Below are positions 20,922 to 33,400 of a DNA stretch of 64,000 nt, piece by piece. A model generated the notes under the pieces. That model was not told the DNA's origin. It ran no database searches and saw only the letters and a list, made by a program, of their open reading frames with translations. This DNA is from Pisolithus tinctorius (Eukaryota > Basidiomycota > Agaricomycetes > Boletales > Pisolithaceae): contig JANFAH010000031.1 in the NCBI GenBank assembly GCA_024663395.1, positions 186,001-250,000 on the forward strand, in the 5' to 3' direction. A program made the translations under genes and the position numbers. The first letter of the stretch is position 1. Each line of letters begins with the position of its first letter.

Positions 20922-22978
20922 ATGGGTACAGTAGGAATGGGTGGGTGCTACCCAGTGACCTAAACAGCCATCACACACAGGCATGCTGACACACAGACTC
21001 CCTGTGGGCAATTGGATTCCCTGCTCCCTCAGCCCTTCCATCCAGGCCTCCAATTGATGGCATCTGCAAGTGAGGCAAGTAACACTGAGGAGTTCCACTG
21101 ACTGGCAATGCCCTCCCTAACACTGTGGATGGAGTCCTTGGTGTACAGCAACACCATCAAGTCCATCAGTGAGGTCAGATTGAAGTACTCACCAAGACAG
21201 AGATGGGGACCAGCAGTGAAGAGACTGAGGGTGCTATCACAGTGAAGACACTGGTGAGATTGTGATGGAGTGAGTACTTGGAGTGTGATGTGAGAGGTAG
21301 GGGTAGGGTCAACAGACAGAGGGTAAATAGATGATGGTTGTGAATGGTCCTCACTTATAAGCCCCTTGATCAACCTCTGATGGAGCCAGCATAAGCTGCA
21401 TGTTATATGTTATGCTTCAATGTTAGGTGCTGAAGCCAGTGATGTGTCATACAGCTTGGCTTTACATTGGCCATTTGTGGTGAGTATGCACTGTGCTCAG
21501 CTGTCATGTTGCAGGATCAGAATGTCTTTTTTCATGAAAGAATTGTCCAGTGGGTGGGTCATGGTGGTCATGCTTTCCCTGCCAACTCAGGGTCTTCCTT
21601 CAAGGAGTCTCACTTCACAGAAAAATTATGGTCCTGGAGGAATCAAACTATGGTCCCTGCTGGAAAAAAATACAGTCCTGGGTGGGTTCTGAGTAGTGTG
21701 GGGGGCAGAATGGCAGAACAGCAATTGGCAAAATCATCTATGGAACTTTGCTTTTGCTACTCTATGGTAGTGATAGCATTAGTACTATATGCTTTCTGAC
21801 AACAAGAGATCCCTAACATTCCATGTCATACTCCCCAGGGCAGCTGATTTATCAATAATAGTGATGTCTTCCTCAAACCCAGTTGTTACACCTCAAGCCA
21901 GCCCCTTCCCTTTTCTGGTCACATGACACCTATGTCATCACGTGCCTTGTGTTCCAGGTCATCATGTCAGTTGTCATCATTATCTGGGCAGGAGTCTGGA
22001 TCTCAGAGTGCCCATATAGAGGGAGGTTGGTTGATGGGTTGGAAGGGCTGCACATTGCTGTGCCTTGATTGATGACTTGTACATTTCCCTTGTCCTGTTT
22101 CTCAGTTTACCCATGTACAGTATATTGGTTATGTTTCACATGTCCATCATCCCACTGCCCCCTCACTGTGCTTTGATTGCATAGCCAGTTTGGGCTTTGC
22201 TGACTCTTACTGAGTCATTTCAATTTCATTGATTACTGTCCACAGTGAGTGTCTACTTACAGGGTTATTGTGTGCCCTCCTCTGGAGGGTATATAGATAG
22301 GCAGTATGATACCCTGTACTCTAGTTTTTCACTACCTTGCAAATCCCCATCATTGTGTCTTCTTCTTGTCTCCTCAGTGTCAGAAAAGAGTTTCCCTCCA
22401 GAAGGATACTATTGAAGTTGACCTTACTAGAGGATCCATAGGGGTTATGACAAGTTTGGCCCATAGTGTGTCCCTCCTTCACTTTGTGCCTAGTCCATTT
22501 GATGAAGTCACTGCATTGGAGCATAACAAAAGCAAAAAACTCTTGCAGTCTCCAAGGCTTGTTCACCTCCCTATGTGTAAATAGACTAACTTGCCTGCAT
22601 TCTTCCATCATGCTATCAAAAATGGAAGAACTCCCTTCTTTTCTTAACCAAACCCATCAGTCTACAGGTAGTCTCTAGGCTGTAAACTCCTCCCTAGACC
22701 ACCCCTATGCTGACAGGTTACCTTTGGGTTATAATTCCTCCCTCAGCCTTCATTCACACTTTTCATCAAGGTGTCTTCACCCTCTTGTAAACCACCCATA
22801 CCACTACCTTGTCCTAGAGGACTTTTTGGAAGAGGTCTCAGAGTAAGGCTGCCTCTACCTCCACACCCCACTGCAGCTTTTCTGTCCTGACATCATGAGA
22901 CAGAGGTCATCCCCAGCTCTGAAGAAGAAGACTGCACATTGGTCTTCATGGATCTTGGATCAGCCTTAAATGATAACC
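20922..22978. other. CpG-free unclassified repeat-like DNA
   Basis: No gene is recognised. A minus-strand frame at 20889-21373 has Cys pairs (CDGCLGH, CTHCWNIKC) that hint at a zinc-binding relic but match no family I know. Short open frames at 22306-22678 show no motif. From 21943 onward I find no CG dinucleotide. Confidence 0.45.
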
Positions 22979-23667
22979 TGGTGTAGGGCCCTGTATACTC
23001 CCTGAGGCTGATACTGCCAGTAAAAGCACTCTGTGCCTTTGGAATTCTTTCTGCTTGCTGCCTCATGTTCTGTCCTACTCCCTTTCAGCTTTGGAGTTTC
23101 TCTAGTCATCAATAAGCTGATCTGAAAAATTCTGCATTCACCTGGAGTTGTCAATAGGCTCTGCCCAGCCACATCACCAGTCATCTGTGCCAGTTCATTG
23201 CTAAAAACCCTGGTTGCCCCCTGTTGCCCCAAATTCCACAATCTGACTCCTCAAACCCATACACTTTTACCTTCTGTGCTGCTGCTGTCCCACCACCCCC
23301 ACTCTCCACCTGTATGCATATCCTCATTCTGTTGGAAGATACCCCCCTTGCCCTTGTTCCTGTTACTCTTGTTTACCACTTGCTGGACTATTTCACATGC
23401 ATCTGTACTTCACTGATGGCTGTCATCCTTTCCTTTATTTTCCAGTCTTTTAGTTTTTCTGCTCCACTTTACTCTGACTTGTACCTATGTCCCATGTACT
23501 ATAAAATTCCACCATAGTGTTGGAAAAATACCACCCACTTTTGGAGTCACTATCTGTGTGTGTTTTGCAAGTTCAAGAGTTCTTAGAGTCTAAAAGTGTC
23601 TATTGAGTCTACAGCATCTACAGTGCCCTCAATTTCCCTGCCCCACCTGCATATTCCAGTCTGCTGC
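22979..23667. repeat. Repeat R, copy 1 (truncated)
   Basis: About 690 bp similar in inverted orientation to 28712-29699. Shared landmarks are CTGTATACTCCCTGAGGCTG near the left end, ATCTTCCAACAG-like sequence in the middle, and TGTTGGAA-TA-ACCACCCAC near 23520. Its far end is missing because TGTGAGTC unit 1 begins at 23668. Confidence 0.65.
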
Positions 23668-25460
23668 TGTGAGTCAAAGTGTGGTTCAGTGGTGAAAACC
23701 AACCAAAACCAACACAAAAGACAATGAAAGCAAGTGGTGGTGTGCCTACACAGTACTTAGATGGTAGAACCTTTAGCTGGGTGGGTTTTTGTGAGCTACA
23801 ACACTCAAAGATGAGTGCTGAGGGTTGGGGGTGCTCCTGACAAAGAAGGAGCAGGAATGTGAGAGATTATGATGGGATAGACTGCTGTCAGCCTACAGAA
23901 GGATGGATGATGACTTAACTCAATGTCCTAAGCTGCACTGAGCTCAGGAAGGACTTGGAGCAAAGTATATTGATGATAGACAATGATAAGCAATGCAGAT
24001 GATAGTTAGACCCTTAATAAAGTCTCAACTATTGAAGCTGATGAATGATTTACTGAGTGATGGTAAAATGCAAGCAAGAGGGGCTCTCTGATGTCTTCTT
24101 CTTCAGCTATCTAAGTACAGTGATTTATATACAGTACAGGGGCATTGCCTGTGGAAAACAAGGTGCAAATGCTTTGTAAGTGATTGGTAAGTGATAAGTA
24201 AGGAATGTAAGTGGTGGGTAATCATCTTAGAAAGCATTGGTGAGCATTGGGAAGGATAAGTAAGCCAAAAAGCAAAGAATCAGTAAGCAAAGTCAAAAGA
24301 TTGGTAAGTATTGGTAATAGGTGAGTCAAGGACAGTCAGAATGTCAAAGTATGAGTCAAGTAATGTCAGAAACTGGAAAAGCATACTGGAATTGCATTAG
24401 GGGGAGGCTGTGCATGTCACATCTTGAAGAGATCACTTCTAGGCCAAGGTGGGATGACAGAGAGGCAGCACTGATCTGATGCTGATATAGTACATCCAAA
24501 AGTGGACAGGGTGAGTCAGATGTCAACAGGGGTCAAGCTTTAGGGGTCTGTAGGGTGACAGGAGCATAGGGGATTGCAACTTCCCCCCCCAACTGTCCTC
24601 TCAGTGAAGCAAATAAAAACTTCATGAATGAGGCTCTGTTGGAAGAGAGGATGAAGGGGGAGAATCTTCTGCTGTATCTTGCAATAAGGAGGCAAGATGG
24701 GTGTCATACTCATCATGGATGTGATCAGGGAGAGTGGAGAACAGTAGATTCTACTGTAGCTGTCACAATTTTGGAAGAATGATGGATGAGACTGGTATGA
24801 AAATGTTGCAGGGAGCAGGGAGGAAGGATCCATATGCTTCTTGGACTGGAGAGACTGAAATGACCACATAAGACCTTTCTAACTGAATGACAGACCTGAG
24901 GCAACCAAAGAATGTCCTTCTAGAGGTCATACTGACAACAAGAATGTGCTGTCCAAGCTGGATGGGCTGAGGGGGGCAGACAAGGATGGGATGTACCAGG
25001 ATGCTTCAGGACAGAAGCTGGTAGATATATGTAGCCATGGTCCCTAGCAAAGGAGACAAGCAAAATGATTGATGTGGAGGCAGCCATATCAGAAGAATTA
25101 GCAAAATGAGCATCTTTTGGAGGGAGTGCTGTAGAAACATGTGGAGTGCACAAATCCTTTCCAATTTTGGAAGGTAGGATCACATGGCTGAGCACTATAA
25201 GTGAGTGTGGGAATGGTGTTGGTATCTGCAGAAATGGCAGAGATGTGTCAAAAACTGGAATGCCATACATGGCACTTAAGAATTTTTATCAGTGCTTAAC
25301 TTGCTTCCTTCCTTTCTCTTTGGCATTGACAACTTGTTCTTGTGCAAAGGATGACTGCTAATGTTTCTGGGAGTCATTCTACACATGAGGGCTATAGTAT
25401 TCATCTCCATTCATCAGCAGTATCCATGTCCACCTCACCAAACACCTTTGGTGTATGACA
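23668..25460 (+). mobile_element. TGTGAGTC repeat unit 1
   Basis: A 1793-bp copy of a repeat found four times in the window. It begins TGTGAGTCAAAGTGTGG and ends GGTGTATGACA. Inside lies a TATA-like TTTATATACAGT and, on the minus strand, a broken open frame (24540-25270) that recurs in the other units. Unit 1 and unit 2 are inverted around a 536-bp copia fragment. No target duplication is clear at this copy. The superfamily is unknown. Confidence 0.75.
24540..25270 (-). pseudogene. Conserved frame of TGTGAGTC unit 1 (broken)
   Basis: Two overlapping minus-strand frames together correspond to the 175-codon frame of unit 2 (26182-26709) and to the frames of units 3 and 4. Shared blocks are VLSHVILPSK, SFARDHGYIYLP, SFLPATFSYQS and ILPPYCKIQQK-like text in an alternative frame. 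I do not recognise a domain. The repeated openness in four copies hints at a real product of the family but could simply reflect recent shared ancestry. Confidence 0.4.
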
Positions 25461-25996
25461 ATGGTGCACATCCACATTCTGGAGGAGAAGCATCAAAAGC
25501 TAGATGTTAAGTCCCTTGAGTGTGCACTCTTGGGATACTTGGAGAATAAAAAGGCATACCTGTGTGTACATCAGTCCACTGGGCAAATTGTTGAAACATG
25601 TGATGCTGTCTTCAATGAAGGGGATGGTGCAGACATGTCTTGAGTCCAGATAGACATGGTAACTAGGGAAATAAGGCATGTACACCTGCAGCTCATGCAC
25701 AAGGGGTGCAAAGGGAGATTGCCTTACCAGAGAGCAATATGACCTCAGATGAACCTGGAAATGAGTCAGATGGTGGAGATGGTGAAGGACACACCTGGGG
25801 CAGTCAAACCAATGAGACAGTGATTGATGATGGCTTGCAGATTGCTGATGATCATGACCACTCAACACTTGAGCCTAAAACTCATATTAAAACAGAGAAA
25901 AACATTAGTGGGTCAAACATGAGCAGAATGATGAAGTATGGACCTCAGAACATCAACACCAAGCACTGTCTGTGGTTTGACACCTGGGCCTCCCAG
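25461..25996 (+). pseudogene. Ty1/copia pol fragment: integrase C-terminus and linker
   Basis: The frame HILEEKHQKLDVKSLECALL followed by GYLENKKAYLC and VETCDAVFNEG is the typical end of copia integrase. An acidic linker follows (DEPGNESDGGDGEGH). The fragment ends at 25996, where TGTGAGTC unit 2 is inserted with a CCAG duplication. The RT part of the same copia continues at 35288. Stops at 25641 and elsewhere mark it as dead. Confidence 0.8.
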
Positions 25997-26181
25997 TGTC
26001 ACACACCAAAGGTGTTTGGTGAGGTGGACATGGATGCAGCTGATGAATGGAGATGAAGACCATAGCCCTCATGTGAAGAAGGACAGCCAGAAATGTCAGC
26101 AGTCATCCCTCACACAAGAACAAGTCATCAATGCCAAAGAAAAAGGAAGGAAGCAAGTTAAGTGCTGATAAAAATTCTTAA

Positions 26182-26709
26182 GTGCCCATGTACAGCATTC
26201 CAGTTTTCAACATATCTCCACCAATTCTGCAGATGCCAACACCATTCCCACACTCACTTATAGTGCTCAGCCATGTGATCCTACCTTCCAAAAGTGGAGA
26301 GGATTTGTGCACTCCACACATTTCTACAGCACTCCCTCCAAAAGATGCTCATTTTGCTAATTCTTCTGATATGGCCACCTCCACATCAATCATTTCACTT
26401 GTCCCCTTTGCTAGGGACCATGGCTATGTATATCTACCAGGAGTTCCTACCAGCTTCTGTCCTGAAGCATCCAGGTACATCCCATCCTTGTCTGCCCCCT
26501 CTCAGCCCATCCAGCTTGGACAGCACATTCTTGTTGTCAGTATGACCTCTAGGAGGACATTCTTTGGTCACCTCAGGTCTGTCATTTGCTTGGAAAGGTC
26601 TTATGTGGTTGTTTCAGTCTCTCCAGTCCAAGAAGCATATGGATCCTTCCTCCCTGCTCCCTGCAACATCTTCATACCAGTCTTGTACATCATTCTTCCA
26701 AAATTGTGA
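26182..26709 (+). CDS. Uncharacterised 175-codon frame of TGTGAGTC unit 2
   Basis: Starts MPMYSIPVFNISPP and runs to ILPKL. It is the longest intact form of a frame found in all four units, always on the strand that reads from the TGTCACAC end. Shared blocks are VLSHVILPSK, SFCPEA, IQLGQHILVVSMTSRR, LERSYVVVSVSPVQEAYGSF and FLPAPCN. A candidate intron, GTGCTGAT...TACAG, lies just upstream and could join it to a short exon with FTQEQ/LTQEQVINAKEKGRK. It has no known domain, is CpG-free, and is probably not expressed now. Confidence 0.35.
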   Translation: MPMYSIPVFNISPPILQMPTPFPHSLIVLSHVILPSKSGEDLCTPHISTALPPKDAHFANSSDMATSTSIISLVPFARDHGYVYLPGVPTSFCPEASRYIPSLSAPSQPIQLGQHILVVSMTSRRTFFGHLRSVICLERSYVVVSVSPVQEAYGSFLPAPCNIFIPVLYIILPKL

Positions 26710-27750
26710 CAGCTACAGTAGAATCTACTGTTCTCCACTCTCCCTGATCACATCCATGACAAGTATGATGCACATCTTGCCTCCTTATTGCAAGATACAG
26801 CAGAAGATTCTCCCCCTTCATCCTCTCTTCCAACAGAGCCTCATTCATGAAGTTTTTATTTGCTTCACTGAGAGGACAGTTAGGGGGGGAAAGTTGTGAT
26901 CCCCTATGCTCCTGTCACCCCACAGACCCCTAAAGCTTGACCCCTGTTGACATCTGACTCACCCTGTCCACTTTTGGATGTACTATATCAGCATCAGATC
27001 AGTGCTGCCTCTCTGTCATCCCACTTTGGCCCAGAAGCAATCTCTTCAAGATGTGACATGCACAGCCTCCCCCTAATGCGATTCCAGTGCACTTTCCCAG
27101 TTTCTCACATTACTTGACTCATACTTTGACATTCTGACTGTCTTTGACTCACCTATTGCCAATACTTACCAATCTTTTGACCTTGCTTACTGATTCTTTG
27201 CTTTTTGGCTTACTTATCCTTACCAATGCTTACCAATGCCTTCTAAGATGATTACCCACTGCTTACATTCCTTACTTATCACTTACCAATCACTTACAAA
27301 GCATTTTCACCTTGTTTTCCATAGGCAATGCCCCTGTACTGTATATAAATCACCATACTTAGATAGCTGAATAAGAAGAAGACATCAGAGAGCCCCAATC
27401 ACTCCTTGACTCTGCTCCATGTGGCACCCCAACTAGGACCCCAAAAAAATTCTTTTGCCCTCATCACACCAGCCCCAGCAGAGGCCCATCACAGGCACTA
27501 GTGATGTACAGTAGTGTTCTTTAGGATTACAACCCCAAAAACCCATCACCCAACTCTCCAACTCCCATAATCAGTAGGACCACCCTACACTCAATGATCC
27601 ATGACCACAACAGGATGAATGTCCTTGAGGTCAGGTTCCCATGCCATGTCAGGCCCCCTGCCAGGACCCTGTACATCCAGTGTGGCCCCACCCAGCAAAA
27701 CAACCTGAAGCAGCAGCATACCACTCAATGACAATATCAATGACCCAGAT

Positions 27751-30298
27751 GTGGAAATCAAAGACATAGAATCAACAAGAACTCTCCTAGACCAAGCATA
27801 CACAATCCATGGAGAGCCAGCCTTGCCAGAACATATCTCCCAAGCACTCTTCTACATATCACAAGCCAAGGGAGTTAACAACATGTTACACTCAATCATT
27901 CATGCCATGGCTTTCCTCATCAGGGAGCTGACAGTACTGGTTTTGGCCAACTCCATCACCAGGGCAGTCACAGACAAGCTTGAAAGTTCAGTACTGATTG
28001 CAATCCCCCCCCACATAGGAAAGATCTCAGCAACCACTGACAACCTAGAGAAGATCAACAAGAAAGCAAGTGAAAATGTCCAGTTGATCAATGCCAAGCT
28101 CAGCAAAACTATTGATTCATCACCCACCACCACCACCCATCCAAACATTAACCATCTGGAAGATAAAGTACAAAGTCTTGCTGACGACATAGGAATGGTT
28201 AAATCAGCACTTGAAGAAGTCAAAATCCTCCTCAAAACCAATGCTCCCCTGGCTCCCTTCCCCATGTCCTACAGGGATGCTCTTGCAACAGCAACAGCCA
28301 ACCCAAACCAGATCCCACTTGGAACTCATCCCACCCCAGAACTTGCTAGGGCTCATGCAGCCCTCAAAGAAAGGCAACTACTGCTAGAACTCAACAGTGA
28401 CCACCTGCTCCTCAATGAAACAACCAGCAGAGAATCATCCATCGACCTCATTAAACAGGCAATTGACATGGTAGACTGCATTGATGGTCCAGGCCCCCAA
28501 CTCAAGTCCATCACCCACCTATGCAACAACTGTATCCTGCTCGAACTCAACAGCCAGGAGTCTGCAATGTGGATCAGAGATGCACCAAACAGAAATGTTT
28601 TCCTGGAGAAATTAGGAGGAATGGCAATGATCAAGGACAGACAGTATAGTATAGTCATACCATTCCTTCCCATCACCACTGAACTTGACAGCCCTGACAT
28701 GCTGTGGGACATGACTTCTGGGAAGCATGTGACTAGAGGAAGGCTGAAGGGAGAATTCCCTAGGCTTGTCCCAAGAGGTACTGCATGGAAGGAGAAGTCG
28801 AGGGTTACCCTAGAAGGGTTGAGGATATGTGTGAGGGTCACAGAAGCTAATTCCAGAGGGCTGTGGACATGCAAAGGACAGTGAGATAGGTATATGAAAT
28901 TCTGAGAAGCTGAGTTGCACCAAGCGGAGTGTGTTTGGAGTGAGGGGGATACGGAATAAGGTGTACAGGACTGGGGGACACAGGAGACATGAAGACCACT
29001 GGAGATGCTGGAGATGCTGTAGACTCAATATATGCACTTAGACTCTGGAAAACTCTTGAACTTGCAGAACACACACTGATGGCAACTCTAAAGGTGGGTG
29101 GTATATTTCCAACATCACGGCAGAATTATATAGTACAAGGAAAGTAGGTATGAGTTGGAGTAAGGTGGGGCAGAAAAACTAAAAGACCAGAAAATAAAGG
29201 AAAGGATGTCAGACATCAGCAAACTACAGATGCACGTGAAATAGTCTGGTGGGTAGTAGACAAGAGTAAAAATGGGACAATGGTAAGGGGTATCTTCCAA
29301 CAGAACAAGGGTACACATACAAGTGAGAGGTAGAGCTGGTGAGAAGGTGCAGCACAGGAGGGCAGAGCATAGCATACTGGCACAAAGTCCAGCTTGCAGA
29401 ATTTAGGGTGACAGGGGAAACCAGAGTTTTTTAGAGGCAAGTGGCATGGATGACTGGTGGCATGGCTACTGAATTCCAGATGACTCTGAGCAAATGTGGA
29501 ATTTCTGGATCAGTGTATTGATGGCTGGGTGACATGCTGAAGGTCAGTAGAAACTCCAAAGGTGACAGGGGTTGGGAGGAAACACGAGGACATGAGCAGG
29601 AAAAATTCCAAAATGGGTTGGTCACAGAGGCCTGCAGAATTTAGTGATGGATTCCTGTTCCAGCCTCAGGGAGTATACAGCTCCCTACAATGCTACACAG
29701 GATGGAAAATGAGAACAACATCCAGACTGGGTCGATATCATGCATCAGATGGATTAAGGACCCTGCAAAATGCTCACCCACCCAGAAAGTAGCCCATGCC
29801 CTCACCTTCATCACCTTGCCTGATACAGCCAACTGCCTCCTGAGGGACAGCTTCTACTGGGGTCTAGACAGGCTCTGCCCATACAAGGACAAAAGGGAGC
29901 CAGTATGGTGCCTTAAATGTCAACAAACAGGCCATCTGGCAAAGGACTGCAAACAAATGGAAGACATGTGCAGCCTGTGTGCCCTACCACACCACACACA
30001 AGGATGCACCTCCCTTATGGTTTTCTGTGTCAATTGCCAAAATGACACCCACCCCAGCAACAACAGACAATGCCCTGACTTCATTAGATGCTGCAATATG
30101 CTACATGACTGCACCCCAGAGAACAGAATGCCATACTTCCCCACTTTGGAGGAGTGGACACAAGTAGAGCTACCCCCACACCCTCTAGACCCCATAAAAT
30201 GGACCAGACCCCCTCCAAACCCATTTGCTGCCCAGGGACAATTAAGACAAATGACCCTAGGTGAGGCCATGAATGTCTGCACTCATGTCCCCAAATGA
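27751..30298 (+). pseudogene. LINE ORF1 (gag-like), interrupted
   Basis: The N-terminal part (27751 to about 28711) is open, with a coiled-coil-like stretch around HLEDKVQSLADDIGMVKSAL and the block PITTELDSPDMLWDM. The reading then enters repeat R. The C-terminal part resumes at about 29700 with IRWIKDPAKCSPTQKVAHAL, the standard Tad1 gag block, and three Cys clusters: CLKCQQTGHLAKDC, CSLCALPHHTQGC and CVNCQNDTHPSNNRQC. ORF1 proteins bind the element RNA. The intact frame 27751-28884 is a chimera of ORF1 and repeat R. Confidence 0.85.
28712..29699 (-). mobile_element. Repeat R, copy 2, inserted in LINE ORF1
   Basis: A 988-bp insertion that begins TGACTTCTGGG and ends CTACACA on the plus strand. 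The flanking pentamers are GGACA and GGATG, compatible with a decayed GGACG target duplication, although the ORF1 frame is not restored cleanly if only that is removed. A related, inverted and truncated copy lies at 22979-23667. TG...CA ends suggest an LTR, but no internal element is seen. Confidence 0.6.
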
Positions 30299-30419
30299 GG
30301 TCAACATAACATGATATGAGGAGGCAGAGGTGCCCCCCCCATCCATACTCAATCACTGCTACATCCTCTACTGCCCTGCCCCAGTTTCCAGCCTGCCCTG
30401 ACATCAACCACACTAGCTG

Positions 30420-30445
30420 AAACCCCCCCCCCCCCCCCCCAACCC
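30420..30445. repeat. Poly-C tract between LINE ORF1 and ORF2
   Basis: A run of about 19 C residues lies in the ORF1-ORF2 spacer. It could be a homopolymer expansion and is a likely sequencing or assembly weak point. Confidence 0.85.
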
Positions 30446-30458
30446 CTCCTCTAATAAT

Positions 30459-33400
30459 GTCTGAAAACCATACTCAAGACAACACACTAACCAAACTATG
30501 AATATGGCAACAGAACCTTAATACTTCCCATATAGCACTACATTCACTAATCAACAGCCAAATAGCTAAGGAATGGGACATAGTTGCATTACAAGAACCC
30601 CTGATAGACCAACTTGGTAATACTAGAGCCAACACCTGATGGAGGGTGGTATACCCAACAATGAAACTAGCACAGGGCACAAAGCCCTGGGCAGTAACTT
30701 TGATAAATTGGAAAATTAGCACTAACACTTGGGAGCAGGTTGACTTCCCATCTGTGGACATGGTGGTTATGAGACTGAGAATGACAAAGGGAATGTACAC
30801 ACTGTTTAACATATACAATGACTGCAAGCATGACCACATGGTGGAAGGTATGGGATCCTTCCTAATGGTGAACATAAGGGACATCAGAAAGGATGAAGGT
30901 GATGGAATGATATGGGTAGGAGACTTCAACAGACACCACCCCATGTGGGATGAAGAACACAATCACATCAGTGCACAAGCTACTAGAACTAGTAGCAGAC
31001 TATGGCATGATCCAGGCCCTGCCCATGCTCCAGTCCTCCTCCTCAGGGAATTGGACATGCCCAGATAATGTGTTCTGTACAGAGTCTATGCTAGCAGATC
31101 TATCCAAGTGCAACACAAGTCCAGAAGACTGCAGTCCCAACACCGATCATCTCCTGGTGCTGACACTACTTGATATGACCCTCACTCCATTGTTGACACC
31201 CCTGTCCTTTAACTTCAGGGAGGTTGATTGGAAGAAGTTCAACAGCTCACTCAAAGCCAAGCTGGCGAGGATTGACCCCCCAGCAACTGTAACTAGCAAA
31301 CCAGAGTTCCAAAGAACAGCCAGAGGCATAGACGAGGCCCTGTGCAGGACCATGGAGAAGGAGGTCCTGAGGACATGCCCACACCCTCACAGAAAAAGAT
31401 GGTGGACAAAGGAATTGATGACCTTGCATAATGAGCTAAAAACACTAAGTAAAGCATCACACACATTCCATGCAATACATGATCACCCCAGTCACAGCCA
31501 ATGAAAGACAAAAGCCAAGGAGTATGATAGGGCCATTCAATCTGCCAAAAAGAACCACTGGAGGGACTGGCTCAAAGAGGTGAACAGCAATGACCTCTGG
31601 ATAGCAAACAAGTACATATCCAAGCCCTATGGAGATGGCAGCAACACTTGCATACCAACACTTAAAAAACTAGATGATGACAGAGTCTCAACCATGCTCA
31701 GCATCAATGAGGACAAAAGTCAAGCCTTCATGCATGCACTCTTCCCACCCCCTCCACCCCAGTCCTCAGTACCACAGGACTACAGCTACCCACCACTGGA
31801 AGTGCAGTGGGCAACCATCACAAAGGACCAGCTCACTTGAACAATCAAAAACCTCAGCCCATACAAGGCCCCAGGGCCTGACAGGGTGGCCAACATAGTA
31901 TTTCAAAAATCTCCAGTCCTGGAAAGCTACTTACTACACCTCTTTAATGCAGTGTTCACATTGCAGACCTATTATGACCCTTGGAGAGAATCAACAATGG
32001 TAATTCTCTGTAAACCTGGAAAAGCAGACTACACCACACTGAAGGCCTATCACCCCATCACACTCCTCAACACCACTGCTAAACTTCTCTCAGTGATTGT
32101 AGCAGAAAACACCACATACATCCTTGAGAAACACCAAATACTCCCAGGCACACACTTCAGTGGTAGGCCAGGCCATTCAACCAAATATTCACTGATTTTA
32201 CTAGAGTCCATGATATGACATGCCTGGTGACAAAAGCAAGTGGTTTTGGCACTCTTCCTTGACATTGAAGGAGTGTTCCTGAATGCTGTCACAGACTGCC
32301 TACTACACAACATGAGGAAGTGGGGTCTGCCTGCAGAAATTGTTAATTACACAGGACAGTTACTCTCCAACAGAAAAACCAAAATCTGCTTTGACGACTA
32401 TGAATCCAACTGGTTCAAAATCAAAAACAGAATAGGCCAAGGGGATCCATTGTCAATGATTCTCTATGTAATCTACAGCTCAGACCTGGTTGATACAGCC
32501 AAAGGTAAAAACAAACTAATGCTAGCCTTCATAGATGACACTGCCTTTATAGCTATTGGTAAAACCTTTGCAGTGACCCATGCCATCCTACATGACATGA
32601 TGGAACGAGATAATGGCAGTTTTGCCTGGTCTGAAGGACACAACTCCCACTTCAAGACTAGCAAGTTTGCACTCATGGACTTCATGCTCAGCTGCAACAA
32701 ACCCAGACCACCACTAACACTAAGAGACACCACCATAAATCTGTCAGCTACTCACAAATTCCTAGGGATTATCCTTGACCAAGAACTAAGGTGGAAAACA
32801 CAAGCAGCACAAGTGCTAGTGGAAGGAACAAAGCAGGCCCTCCTGCTATGAAGACTCTGTGACCTCATGGGGCATTCCCATGAAACAGATGTGATGACTC
32901 TATCAAGCAGTAGTGGTGCCGAAGATAACATATGCAGCATCAGTATGGCTATGCCTGCCATACACTGGGGACCTCTCCTCCAAATCGAGAGGCTCAAGAG
33001 GTATCACAGCATGCATCACCACAGTCTAGAGAATGGCTATCCTAGCAGCAACAGGAGCCATGAGAACCACACCCACAGATGCCCTTCTAGCACATGCACA
33101 CATACTCCCAGCCCCCCAACTTGTCCAACAAATACTACATAGAGCATCCCTATGCCTGGCATCGCTACCAGCTACACACCCACTTCACCAGCACATCAAC
33201 AGAGCAGCAAAAAGGAATGTAAAACACCACCACACAGTACTACACCACCTCTTCCACGACCTGGAAGTCAATCCAAGAACCATTGAAGAGATCCACCCAC
33301 ACTTGCCACCCCCAAATGCCCTCCCCATGTACTCAACTGCCATAGCCCCAGACAAAAAGGAAGTGATCAAGAGCTTCACAAAGATAAAAAACCAGACCCT

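Noticed and set aside
20889..21373. Minus-strand Cys-rich frame as a zinc-finger gene
   Set aside because: The Cys pairs are unevenly spaced, the frame overlaps the end of a solo LTR, and a stop breaks it.
30420..30445. Poly-C run as a functional G-quadruplex-type element
   Set aside because: A pure homopolymer in a dead LINE is more simply slippage or a sequencing artefact.
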